DNA of 38,664 bases from contig CAZLYX010000015.1 in assembly GCA_964563885.1 (NCBI GenBank), positions 1 through 38,664 on the forward strand, read 5' to 3'. This DNA is from CAZLYX01 sp964563885. Lineage in GTDB: Bacteria > Pseudomonadota > Gammaproteobacteria > Burkholderiales > Neisseriaceae. The translations under genes and the position numbers were made by a program. Positions 31,301 through 38,664 of this stretch are shown one piece after another. The notes below the pieces were generated by a model. The model did no database searches. It saw only the letters and a list, made by a program, of their open reading frames with translations, and was not told the origin of the DNA. Position 1 is the stretch's first letter. The number at the start of each line of letters is the position of its first letter.

Positions 31301-31815
31301 GTGGTCAAAATAACAGCAAAGGCATTTATAGCTGCTGGTATTTACATGCATGGCTTTAGTTTTTTATGTAGGCCTAATTAACATTATAAATGGATATTGA
31401 CAATGGTATTTAAAGGCAGGCTAGATAAAGTTTAAATAGCGATATCGATGCTTGAAAATATCAATCTATTTATGTTATGTACTGATAAAAAAGATAGAAT
31501 CTTAAGAAGTAAATGTGAACGATAAAGCGCTTAGATATTTAGATATTTAGATATTTTGTCTGATTAATTTAGGAAACCTGAGCGAAATCAAGAAAACTTA
31601 TTGATGTTAATTAACATTTGAAGAGGGTTTTAAATAGTCTACTTTGTTATATGTTTAATACTTATTTGATGATTTATAAGTATAAAGGCTACCTGAAAAG
31701 CAAATAGTTTTTCAGATAGTCTTTTATGGGCTTATGTTTATAAAAATAAATGTAGTGATATTTCATTTATTTAGAGTTTATTTGTATTTATTGTGCTATT
31801 AAATGGAGTTAAATC
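31301..31815. other. AT-rich non-coding region between icd and tRNA-Ser
   Basis: No gene is visible in about 515 bp. It contains three tandem copies of TAGATATT (31532-31555) and a perfect DUS (31686-31697) facing a decayed one, TTCAGATAGTCT (31711-31722). Confidence 0.5.
31686..31722. repeat. DUS with a decayed inverted partner
   Basis: The left copy is perfect, while the right (31711-31722) has two changes (CAGATAGTCT). The hairpin potential remains but is weakened. Confidence 0.75.
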
Positions 31816-31844
31816 TTGACAATAAAAAGTCTGAAAGGTATAGT
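31816..31844 (+). promoter_or_regulatory. Strong sigma70 promoter of tRNA-Ser
   Basis: A consensus TTGACA (31816-31821) is followed by a 17-base spacer and TATAGT (31839-31844), 14 bases before the tRNA 5' end. Confidence 0.85.
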
Positions 31845-31858
31845 ACGCATTCTTCGAC

Positions 31859-31951
31859 GGAGAATTGGCTGAGAGGCTGAAGGCACACCCCTGCTAAGGG
31901 TGCATATGGGCAAAACCTGTATCGAGGGTTCGAATCCCTCATTCTCCGCCA
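31859..31951 (+). tRNA. tRNA-Ser (anticodon GCT)
   Basis: This is a 93-base class II tRNA. The acceptor stem GGAGAAT pairs with ATTCTCC, the discriminator is G, and CCA is encoded. The anticodon loop CTGCTAA in stem CACCC/GGGTG gives GCT (31893-31895), reading AGC/AGU. It has a long variable arm and the T-loop GGTTCGAATCC. It has its own promoter and terminator and is not in a cluster. Confidence 0.98.
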
Positions 31952-31960
31952 GCTACACTG

Positions 31961-31993
31961 AAAATCCCCTTGGTAATCAAGGGGATTTTTTTT
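31961..31993 (+). terminator. tRNA-Ser terminator
   Basis: AAAATCCCCTTG and CAAGGGGATTTT form a 12-bp perfect stem around a 5-base loop, ending in eight T. Confidence 0.95.
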
Positions 31994-32096
31994 GGATTAT
32001 TTATATTGTGTAGTGCGCTGATTCTAGCAAGATGCTTATGTTCTTTAAAAAAACATTTAGAAGTATTAAAGAAAAAAACCATAATTTATTGATTTT

Positions 32097-32137
32097 AAAA
32101 AGGCTACTTGAACGTATTTTCAGGTAGCCTTTTTTTA
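32097..32137. terminator. DUS inverted pair downstream of rbsK
   Basis: AGGCTACTTGAA (one mismatch, 32101-32112) pairs with TTCAGGTAGCCT (32119-32130). A-runs and T-runs lie on both sides, suiting termination of the reverse-strand rbsK. Confidence 0.8.
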
Positions 32138-32159
32138 TCTACAAAGATAAAAGCAATGC

Positions 32160-33062
32160 TTAAGTCTGTTGGTTAATAAAGGCTTGTAATGCAGTGAGCG
32201 AAGGCATGCCATTTTGTGCGCCTAAAACGGTTATTGATAGCGCAGCAGCAGCGTTAGCATGGCGGATGGCTTTAGCAACGCCTAGGTGCCAGAATACAGC
32301 CAAGGCTGCGTTAAACGTGTCGCCTGCGCCAGTGGTGTCTATTGGATTGACTTGATAGCCAGGCAAGTGATGTAGGTCGTTGCTAGAATCGTTGTAGAGT
32401 GCGCCTTTTTCGCCCCAAGTCATAACCACTTGGCAAGGGCTTTGCTGAATGAGGCTTTCGGGTGGCGTGGCTTGTGACAGGCCAAGGCTGATGGCGAGTT
32501 CGTAAGCATTGGGCGTGAGTAGGGTAACTAAATTCAGTAATTCGAGTGGTAGCTTTTGTGCTGGAGCAGGATTTAAAATAAATGGCTTACTATGTTTCTT
32601 TGCCAGCTTAGCGGCGGTAAGCACACAGGCTAGTGGAATTTCTAATTGGCTGAGGATAATATCTGATTCGGCGATACTTTGCTCTTCAGCTTCAATGTTT
32701 GCGGGTGTGAGCGCGAAGTTGGCACCAGAAACAACGATAATGTGGTTATCGTTTTCGGCCACGGTAATGTTGGCTATGCCGGTGGGCGTGTTTTCAATGA
32801 TTTTTACTGCATCAACATTAACTTGCTCGCGTTGCAAACTTGCCAGTAGTTCACAACCAAAAGCATCATTACCAACAGCACCGATTAACTGTACAGTGGC
32901 GCCTAAGCGCGCAGCTGCTACGGCTTGGTTGGCGCCTTTTCCGCCCATAAACTGATGGAAACTGGTACCCAATAAAGTTTCGCCCACGTTTGGGAAGTGC
33001 ACTGATTGGGTCACCAAGTCCATATTAATGCTGCCGATAACAGCGATTTTGATTTGCTGCAT
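32160..33062 (-). CDS. rbsK: Ribokinase (PfkB family)
   Basis: This enzyme phosphorylates ribose to ribose 5-phosphate in the cytosol. The 300 residues carry the ribokinase opening SINMDLVTQSVHFPNVGETLLG and the GGKGANQAVAAARLG box. SQLEIPL and the PfkB signature DTTGAGDTFNAALA follow, with the catalytic Asp. No ribose transporter is adjacent. Together with the deoxyribosyltransferase at 4120 it hints at nucleoside or ribose salvage (inference). AAGGA lies about 7 bases before the ATG. A DUS lies 16 bases upstream (33078-33089). Confidence 0.92.
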   Translation of the reverse strand: MQQIKIAVIGSINMDLVTQSVHFPNVGETLLGTSFHQFMGGKGANQAVAAARLGATVQLIGAVGNDAFGCELLASLQREQVNVDAVKIIENTPTGIANITVAENDNHIIVVSGANFALTPANIEAEEQSIAESDIILSQLEIPLACVLTAAKLAKKHSKPFILNPAPAQKLPLELLNLVTLLTPNAYELAISLGLSQATPPESLIQQSPCQVVMTWGEKGALYNDSSNDLHHLPGYQVNPIDTTGAGDTFNAALAVFWHLGVAKAIRHANAAAALSITVLGAQNGMPSLTALQAFINQQT

Positions 33063-33077
33063 CGCGTTTCCTTTGTG

Positions 33078-33103
33078 AGGCTACCTGAAAGCATTTAGGT
33101 AGC
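33078..33103. repeat. DUS with a degenerate partner upstream of rbsK
   Basis: A perfect AGGCTACCTGAA (33078-33089) is followed by TTTAGGTAGCGC, a decayed inverted copy. Confidence 0.8.
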
Positions 33104-33169
33104 GCGAAGCTGGGATTTTATGCTTGTATGACGTTAGATTTATGCTGTTTTTAATGATTTGATTACTTA

Positions 33170-33424
33170 TTATGAATGCTCAGCCAATATTTTATCGGCA
33201 TAACTACAAGAAGCTTGTAAGCCAATGTTTTGTGTTTTGGCTTCGGCAATAGCCGCTTCTACTAATTGGCGAGCCAAGCCTTGGCCTTGGTGTTTAGGTG
33301 ACACTACAGTGTGATTAATCTCCCAAGTTGAACCGAGGAGACGATAAGTTAAATAGCCTACTTCATGGCCATTTTGAGTTAATGAAAAGTGGCATTTAGC
33401 GGCATCATATTGAATATTGTTCAT
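33170..33424 (-). CDS. Small GNAT-family N-acetyltransferase (YjdJ-like)
   Basis: The 84-residue protein resembles the short acetyltransferase family of E. coli YjdJ. The core has VGYLTYRLLGSTWEINHTVVSPKHQGQGLARQLVEAAI, in which QGQGLA is the acetyl-CoA pyrophosphate loop. SCSYADKIL follows near the end. The acceptor substrate is not known. It lies downstream of parE on the same strand, 72 bases away, with a single DUS (33478-33489) between. Confidence 0.85.
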   Translation of the reverse strand: MNNIQYDAAKCHFSLTQNGHEVGYLTYRLLGSTWEINHTVVSPKHQGQGLARQLVEAAIAEAKTQNIGLQASCSYADKILAEHS

Positions 33425-33477
33425 AATGGTAGACCCTCTTTTTGATTGGTTTAATGAAAACTTTGCTTGAAATCGTT

Positions 33478-33489
33478 AGGCTACCTGAA
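33478..33489. repeat. Single DUS between parE and the GNAT gene
   Basis: A perfect AGGCTACCTGAA lies 8 bases past the parE stop. Confidence 0.9.
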
Positions 33490-33496
33490 AATAGGA

Positions 33497-35482
33497 TTAG
33501 ATGTCTACGTTGGCTTGGTCACCTTCAGCTTCAATCCAAGCACGGCGACTGGCAGCTTCACCTTTACCCATGAGCTTTGTAAACGTTTTTAAGGTGGCTT
33601 CACCAGCAAAGTCAGGAATGCGCGCTTGTAGGAGCCGACGCGTATCTGGGTGCATGGTGGTGTCTTTGAGCTGATCGTGGTTCATTTCGCCCAAACCTTT
33701 AAAACGGCTGATGGCATAGGCTGTTTCTTTTACTTTTTCTTTACTTAAGCGTTCTAAAATGCTGTCTAGCTCGATTTGGTCAAGCGCATATAATTTACGA
33801 GCTGGTTTGTTCTTACCTTGTGAGTTTACATCTACGCGAAACAAAGGTGGTTGTGCTACGTAAATATGGCCAGCATCAATTAATTTAGGAAAATGGCGAT
33901 AAAACAAGGTCAGCAGCAACACTTGAATATGCGAACCATCAACGTCGGCATCAGATAAAATAGCGATTTTGCCATAGCGTAAACCGCTTAAATCAGGCGA
34001 ATCATGTTCACCGTGTGGATCAACACCGATAGCCACTGAAATATCGTGAATTTCGGCATTGCCAAACAACTGATCTCGATGCACTTCAAAGCTGTTCAGT
34101 ATTTTTCCACGCAGCGGCAATATGGCTTGAGTGCCTTTGTTGCGAGCAAGTTTGGCTGAGCCGCCAGCAGAATCACCTTCCACTAAAAACAATTCGTTTT
34201 CACGAATATCTTCACTTTCACAATCAGTAAGTTTGCCGGGTAGCACAGCCACGCCAGAGCCTTTTCGCTTTTCAATTTTTTTCACAGAGCGCATACGTGC
34301 CTGCGCTTGTCTAATTGCTAACTCGGCAATTTTTTTACCTGCACTAACGTTTTGGTTTAGCCATAATTCAATAGGATCAGTTGCAATGGTGGCAACAAGT
34401 TTCAGTGCATCGCGGTTGGTGAGTTTTTCTTTGGTTTGACCTTGGAATTGTGGATCGAGCAGCCGCGCAGACAGTACAAACACCACTTTACTAAATACGT
34501 CGTCGCTTTGAACTTTTACGCCACGCGGTAATAAATTGTGATGAGTAATGAAGTTGCTAACAGCGTTAAAAACCGCCTGTTTTAAGCCTGCTTCATGCGT
34601 ACCGCCTAAAGATGTAGGAATAAGGTTGACATAGCTTTCGCTAGTGGCGCTGCCTTCTTCAAGCCAAGTTAGCGCAAATGAGGCGCCCTCGCCAATGCTG
34701 AAATCGCTATCATGCCCAGCTTGAATGTGGTTTTCAGCAGCAAACACGGGCACAGCTTCTTGTGCTTCACTGATTAAATCAACTAAATAACCTTTGAGCC
34801 CATTTGGATAATGCCATGTTTGTGTATGCGATTCAGGTAGCCCTTTTATCGGACGAATGAAAGACACAGTTACACCAGGCAGCAACACTGCTTTGGCGCG
34901 CAAGAGGCGTTCTAGCTCAACAACATTGTAATGCGGGCTTTCAAAATACTTGCTATCTGGATAAACGCGCACATAAGTGCCGCTGTCTTTGATTAAACAC
35001 TTACCAGTTTGAGTAAGCGGCTCGACCACAAAGCCATGCTCAAATGCCATTTTCCAAATTTTTCCTTCACGTTTAATCGTAACTTCTAAGCGTGTCGATA
35101 AGGCATTGGTAACTGAAACACCCACACCATGCAAACCGCCAGAAAAACCGTAGGCACTATCGCTGTCTTTTTTATTGAATTTACCACCAGCATGCAGCTG
35201 GGTGAATACCAATTCAGCAACGGCCACGCCCTCAGTAGGATGTAGGCCAGTTGGAATGCCGCGACCATTATCGGATACTGATAGCGAGCCATCTGCATGA
35301 ATTTCTACATTGATGGTATCAGCATAGTTACCCAAAGCTTCATCAGCCGCATTGTCGATAACTTCTTGACAAATGTGGGTAGGACTATCGGTTCGAGTGT
35401 ACATGCCTGGGCGTTCTTTAACTGGCTCTAAGCCTTTAAGAACAGTAACACTGGATTCATTATATTGGTTGCTTGTGCTCAT
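33497..35482 (-). CDS. parE: DNA topoisomerase IV subunit B
   Basis: ParE is the ATPase subunit of topoisomerase IV, which decatenates daughter chromosomes. The 661 residues lack the long insertion of proteobacterial GyrB, favouring ParE. GHKL motifs are visible (VIDNAADEALGNY, DNGRGIPTG, GLHGVGVSVTNAL). The transducer domain is followed by the TOPRIM domain: LFLVEGDSAGGSAKLARNKG, ILPLRGKILN and DADVDGSHI. The C-terminal FKGLGEMNHDQLKDTTMHP is the conserved zipper. A near-perfect DUS (11 of 12 bases, 34831-34842) is read in frame as GLPES. parC is not in the window. Confidence 0.96.
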   Translation of the reverse strand: MSTSNQYNESSVTVLKGLEPVKERPGMYTRTDSPTHICQEVIDNAADEALGNYADTINVEIHADGSLSVSDNGRGIPTGLHPTEGVAVAELVFTQLHAGGKFNKKDSDSAYGFSGGLHGVGVSVTNALSTRLEVTIKREGKIWKMAFEHGFVVEPLTQTGKCLIKDSGTYVRVYPDSKYFESPHYNVVELERLLRAKAVLLPGVTVSFIRPIKGLPESHTQTWHYPNGLKGYLVDLISEAQEAVPVFAAENHIQAGHDSDFSIGEGASFALTWLEEGSATSESYVNLIPTSLGGTHEAGLKQAVFNAVSNFITHHNLLPRGVKVQSDDVFSKVVFVLSARLLDPQFQGQTKEKLTNRDALKLVATIATDPIELWLNQNVSAGKKIAELAIRQAQARMRSVKKIEKRKGSGVAVLPGKLTDCESEDIRENELFLVEGDSAGGSAKLARNKGTQAILPLRGKILNSFEVHRDQLFGNAEIHDISVAIGVDPHGEHDSPDLSGLRYGKIAILSDADVDGSHIQVLLLTLFYRHFPKLIDAGHIYVAQPPLFRVDVNSQGKNKPARKLYALDQIELDSILERLSKEKVKETAYAISRFKGLGEMNHDQLKDTTMHPDTRRLLQARIPDFAGEATLKTFTKLMGKGEAASRRAWIEAEGDQANVDI

Positions 35483-35503
35483 ATTACCTGAATGTAAAAG
35501 TGT

Positions 35504-35537
35504 TTCAGGTAGCCTTTTTAAAATGAGGCTACCTGAA
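35504..35537. terminator. Perfect DUS inverted pair between rppH and parE
   Basis: TTCAGGTAGCCT (35504-35515) and AGGCTACCTGAA (35526-35537) flank a 10-base loop with A/T on both sides. It ends 5 bases before the rppH stop codon and so probably forms the rppH terminator. Confidence 0.75.
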
Positions 35538-35542
35538 TGGGA

Positions 35543-36058
35543 TTAGGGTTCTAGGATACGGACTAAATAATCTGGATAGGTTTCTATGCCTCGCAAGAAA
35601 CGCGATAACTCAGCCAATGCGCCTTCATAGACATTGCGTTTGAAATCTATAACTTCATCAACAGGTGCCCAGTATTCATGCCAGCGCCAGCCATCAAATT
35701 CTGGTCGGCTAGTAGCGCGTAAGTGTACATCGCTTTCACGACCAACCAAACGCAACAAATACCAAATTTGCTTTTGACCACGATAAGAGCCGCGCCATTC
35801 ACGGCGCACCCAATGCGATGGCACATCATAACGCAACCAGTCACGGGTTCGGCCTAAAATTTTCACATGATGTGGCAATAGGCCAACTTCTTCTAGCAAT
35901 TCACGGTACATAGCAGTTTCAGGGCTTTCGCCTGGTTTGATACCGCCTTGCGGAAATTGCCACGAGTGTTCACGTACCCGTTTACCCCAGAATACTTGGT
36001 TTTTTTCATTGGTTAAAATGATGCCAACATTGGGGCGGTATCCTTCTCTATCCAGCAT
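35543..36058 (-). CDS. rppH: RNA pyrophosphohydrolase (Nudix)
   Basis: RppH removes pyrophosphate from the 5' end of transcripts, starting RNA decay. From the ATG at 36058 the protein has 171 residues beginning MLDREGYRPNVGIIL. The Nudix box GGIKPGESPETAMYRELLEEVGL contains the catalytic REXXEE. WQFPQGG, LRYDVPSHWVRREWRG and a downstream FLRGIETYPDYL follow the RppH pattern. A TTG 6 bases upstream would add two residues but has no better ribosome-binding site. Confidence 0.94.
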   Translation of the reverse strand: MLDREGYRPNVGIILTNEKNQVFWGKRVREHSWQFPQGGIKPGESPETAMYRELLEEVGLLPHHVKILGRTRDWLRYDVPSHWVRREWRGSYRGQKQIWYLLRLVGRESDVHLRATSRPEFDGWRWHEYWAPVDEVIDFKRNVYEGALAELSRFLRGIETYPDYLVRILEP

Positions 36059-36336
36059 ATTCAATCGCCCATGTATACTATTTAATGTCGCAATTTTCCC
36101 ATAAATAAGGGGTGATTGACAAATTTGCTTGGTGTTTACAACAGTAAATTTATATTTTGATTCAAATAACAGCTAGAATCTGCTTAATAATTATAAATTA
36201 TAATACTGTAAGGTATTGCATCAACAACAGTTTTACCGTTTAATGGCTGTTGCTACATAGGTGTGGCGAATACTGGTTGCAAGCGGCTTAGCTCGCTGCA
36301 AATTGGCATGTTTTTATTGGGATAAGGATAATTAAG
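36059..36336. promoter_or_regulatory. Divergent region between rppH and the polyamine-binding lipoprotein gene
   Basis: 278 bp, AT-rich, must hold promoters for both genes. TATAAT-like motifs occur near 36195-36215 but no convincing -35 pair was assigned. Confidence 0.3.
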
Positions 36337-37488
36337 ATGAAAAAAACTTTGTTGGTTTCTGCATTGATAAGCTTGTTTGTTGCCGCTTGTGGTGGCGCTG
36401 AGGAAAACAAAGCCACAAACTCGGCAGCCAGTGCCGATCAACAAGCGGCGAAACCGAGTACAAATAAACTCAATATTTACAACTGGTCAGATTATGTCGA
36501 TCCAGAAACCGTAAAAGCATTTGAACAAGCCCATAATATTACTGTGCGTTATGATTATTATGACAGCAATGAAACATTAGAAGCTAAAGTATTAACTGGA
36601 AATTCTGGTTATGATTTGATGGCACCTTCAATTGCCAACGTTGGCCGCCAAATCAAAGCGGGCGCATATCAAGAAATTGATAAAAGCCAGCTGTCTAGTT
36701 ATAGCAACATTGATCCTGAATTATTAAAAATGATGGAGCAGGTTGATCCTGGTAATAAATATGCGGTGCCTTACTTTTGGGGCATCAATACTTTAGGTAT
36801 TAACAAAGATAAAGTAGCAAAAGCTTTGGGCACTGATCAATTGCCAGAAAATGGTTGGGATCTGGTGTTTAATCCAGAATACACCTCTAAATTAAAATCA
36901 TGCGGTATTAGTTTCCTTGATAGCCCAACCGAACAATATCCGTTGGTATTAAACTATTTGGGTAAAAATCCGAACAGCGAAAACGCTGAAGATTATAAAG
37001 CCGCTACTGAAGCCATGGCTAAAGTGCGCACTGATGTAAAACGGTTTAGTTCATCTGGTTATATTGACGATATGGCAGCGGGTAATTTGTGTGTTGCTAT
37101 TGGCTACGGTGGGGATTTAAATATTGCTAAAAATCGTGCCAAAGAAGCAAAAAACGGAGTGAACTTAGAAGTGTTAACGCCTAAAGCAGGTGTTGGCATT
37201 TGGATTGATTCGTTTATGATTCCGAAAGATGCAGCTAACGTAGCCAATGCTTTGAAATACATTAATTACACGTTAGATCCAGAAGTTGCCGCAAAAAATG
37301 GTGATTTTGTTACCTATGCGCCTGCCAGCAAGCCAGCACGAGCGCTTATGGACAAAGCGTATGCCAATGATGCATCTATTTTCTTAAGTGATGAAGTGAA
37401 AACGAAAAGCTTTGTGGTGCTGCCTAAAGCCCCCGAAACCATTAAAATGAGCGTGCGCTTGTGGCAAGGTTTGAAAGCAGGGCGCTAA
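36337..37488 (+). CDS. Spermidine/putrescine-type ABC substrate-binding lipoprotein
   Basis: This is the periplasmic binding component of a PotD/PotF-type polyamine importer. The 383 residues start with a lipoprotein signal (LFVAACGG), then a low-complexity Ala/Ser/Asn linker. The classic polyamine-binding start LNIYNWSDYVDPETVKAFEQ and the YDYYDSNETLEAK, GYDLMAPS and VPYFWGINTLGINKD motifs follow. The protein is full length. No ATPase or permease gene is linked, so it must work with components elsewhere. AAGGAT lies 8 bases before the ATG. Whether it is PotD or PotF is not resolved. Confidence 0.92.
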   Translation: MKKTLLVSALISLFVAACGGAEENKATNSAASADQQAAKPSTNKLNIYNWSDYVDPETVKAFEQAHNITVRYDYYDSNETLEAKVLTGNSGYDLMAPSIANVGRQIKAGAYQEIDKSQLSSYSNIDPELLKMMEQVDPGNKYAVPYFWGINTLGINKDKVAKALGTDQLPENGWDLVFNPEYTSKLKSCGISFLDSPTEQYPLVLNYLGKNPNSENAEDYKAATEAMAKVRTDVKRFSSSGYIDDMAAGNLCVAIGYGGDLNIAKNRAKEAKNGVNLEVLTPKAGVGIWIDSFMIPKDAANVANALKYINYTLDPEVAAKNGDFVTYAPASKPARALMDKAYANDASIFLSDEVKTKSFVVLPKAPETIKMSVRLWQGLKAGR

Positions 37489-37556
37489 ATAGTGGTTGAT
37501 GATATTGGTGAGCTTTAATTTTTTAGCACACTGTATTTGAATGAGAATAGTCAATA

Positions 37557-37586
37557 AGGCTACCTGAAACATTATTCAGGTAGCCT
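37557..37586. terminator. Perfect DUS inverted pair at a convergent junction
   Basis: AGGCTACCTGAA and TTCAGGTAGCCT around a 6-base loop lie between the binding-protein gene and the convergent hydrolase gene, able to terminate both. Confidence 0.8.
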
Positions 37587-37654
37587 TATTGTTATTAAAC
37601 CACTTACTATAAAACGTTGATAAACAAAGTTATTTATTTAAGTTGTAACAGAAA

Positions 37655-38599
37655 TTAAACTTGTTTAGCTAAAAACTCACCCATCGCAGCATAAGTTTGA
37701 GCACATTGCTCGGGGCATAAATCTTCCATATTTAAAAAAGCATGAACCACGCCATCAATTTCTAAGTGTTCTGCCTCAAAACCAGCGGCGATAACTTTGT
37801 CTACATATGCGCGGCCTTCATCGTATAAAGGATCATAAATGGCACTAATTACCAAAGTGGGCGGCATGTCATCTGGTAAGGGGTTATAAAGCGATGAAGC
37901 TTCACGATGGTCTTCATGCCCATGCAAATACTGAGCAAAATACCAGTGCATACGCTCGGCAGTAAGTAAATAACCTTCACCATAAGTGGTTACTGATGGC
38001 AACGTCATGGTGAAATCCACGCTTGGATACACTAATACTTGCGCAATTATGTCACCACGAACTTCATGATCGCTGCGCAGTAAATTAGTGCAAAGAGCAC
38101 CGCCAGCACTATCACCGCCTATGGCAAATCGAGGTGTAAACAATATGTCTTTGGCTGCTAACAAGGCTTCAATATTTTGTATCACTGTTAGCGCATCATC
38201 TTGTGCGGCTGGATAAGGATTTTCTGGTGCCAAACGGTATTCTGGCGCCACGACTATATATTGTGTTGCATCGGCAATACGGCGGCAAATTTGGTCATAA
38301 ATGCTCACGCTGCCGACAACACCGCCGCCACCATGAAAATACACCAACACAGGCAACGCTTGTTGTGGATTAGGGTGATAAATTCGCAGGGGTACGGCAT
38401 AACCGCCATCAAGCGAAGCTACGGTGTCATCAAGAACCTGCGCCACTTCTTGTTTGCGTGTTACATGCTGAAAAGTTAGCCCTGCTAAGGCTTCACGAGC
38501 GTTGATGGCGTTAACCGTAAAGCCTTGTGCTTGCAGAAACGGCGTAATCTGGTGATTTAATACATCTAAAAATTGTTGAACTTGAGGTAATAAAGACAT
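37655..38599 (-). CDS. Alpha/beta hydrolase, hormone-sensitive-lipase (HSL) family esterase
   Basis: This is an intracellular carboxylic ester hydrolase. The 314 residues show the oxyanion motif HGGGGV, the nucleophile elbow GDSAGG (Ser), and the acid in AIYDPLYDEG. The catalytic His is in GVVHAFLNM, all in HSL-family order. No signal peptide is present. The substrate is unknown; such enzymes usually act on short acyl esters. AGGAG lies 6 bases before the ATG. It ends the window on the reverse strand. Its upstream region (38600-38664) shows no clear promoter. Confidence 0.9.
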   Translation of the reverse strand: MSLLPQVQQFLDVLNHQITPFLQAQGFTVNAINAREALAGLTFQHVTRKQEVAQVLDDTVASLDGGYAVPLRIYHPNPQQALPVLVYFHGGGGVVGSVSIYDQICRRIADATQYIVVAPEYRLAPENPYPAAQDDALTVIQNIEALLAAKDILFTPRFAIGGDSAGGALCTNLLRSDHEVRGDIIAQVLVYPSVDFTMTLPSVTTYGEGYLLTAERMHWYFAQYLHGHEDHREASSLYNPLPDDMPPTLVISAIYDPLYDEGRAYVDKVIAAGFEAEHLEIDGVVHAFLNMEDLCPEQCAQTYAAMGEFLAKQV

Positions 38600-38664
38600 G
38601 GAACTCTCCTCTGTTATATCTGATGAGCATAGAAGTTTAACTATCTAATTGTACAAGTAAATTA

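Noticed and set aside
1445..37586. DUS pairs as insertion-sequence terminal repeats or a CRISPR-like array
   Set aside because: They are the known 12-bp uptake sequence arranged as hairpins at gene ends, with irregular spacing and no transposase or cas genes.

Overview
The window is a chromosomal segment of an AT-rich member of the Neisseriaceae (Betaproteobacteria). The strongest evidence is about 30 perfect copies (hand count) of the 12-mer AGGCTACCTGAA or its complement. This is the DNA uptake sequence (DUS) dialect described for Eikenella. The copies are mostly intergenic, often as head-to-head pairs forming terminator-like hairpins. Eikenella itself is GC-rich, whereas this DNA is clearly AT-rich, so a relative using the same dialect is more likely. 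I cannot name the species from the sequence. Most genes are housekeeping genes of neisserial or betaproteobacterial type, and the naturally competent lifestyle is inferred from the DUS.

Layout. 1-6.4 kb: a 5' gene fragment, dusC, an assembly gap, an NlpE/META lipoprotein, a uracil permease, a nucleoside 2-deoxyribosyltransferase, an M14 carboxypeptidase and a glutaredoxin-like protein. 6.4-9.3 kb: lepA-lepB. 9.3-14.6 kb: a reverse-strand tripartite efflux operon (TetR regulator, HlyD-type adaptor, FtsX/DevC-type permease, ABC ATPase, outer-membrane factor) with a perfect 26-bp palindrome at its head. 14.6-17.7 kb: a second assembly gap, rnc, era, a broken mnmM (ytqB) remnant and sirB2. 17.7-19.7 kb: cueR, a TSUP permease and a CNP1-like protein, all reverse. 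19.8-24.2 kb: tusA, pyrC, a Tat-signal lytic transglycosylase, a YajR-like MFS transporter and ssb. 24.2-26.7 kb: an AlgZ/LytS-type kinase divergent from argH. 26.7-31.3 kb: an orphan small lipoprotein, mdh, rluE and icd. 31.8-38.6 kb: tRNA-Ser(GCU), rbsK, a GNAT protein, parE, rppH, a polyamine-type binding lipoprotein and an alpha/beta hydrolase.

Main observations. Both 100-N gaps are flanked by exactly identical 55-bp sequences, so they look like assembler overlaps that were never merged. The efflux operon lies between lepB and rnc, inside the longest DUS-free stretch of the window, which fits later insertion. A tRNA-modification methyltransferase gene (mnmM) has decayed behind era. DUS copies have been absorbed into coding sequence, most strikingly as the C-terminus of the deoxyribosyltransferase.

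I did not find a CRISPR array, prophage, intact insertion sequence, or a convincing unknown defence or secretion system. The efflux cassette with its operator is the closest thing to a self-contained accessory system.
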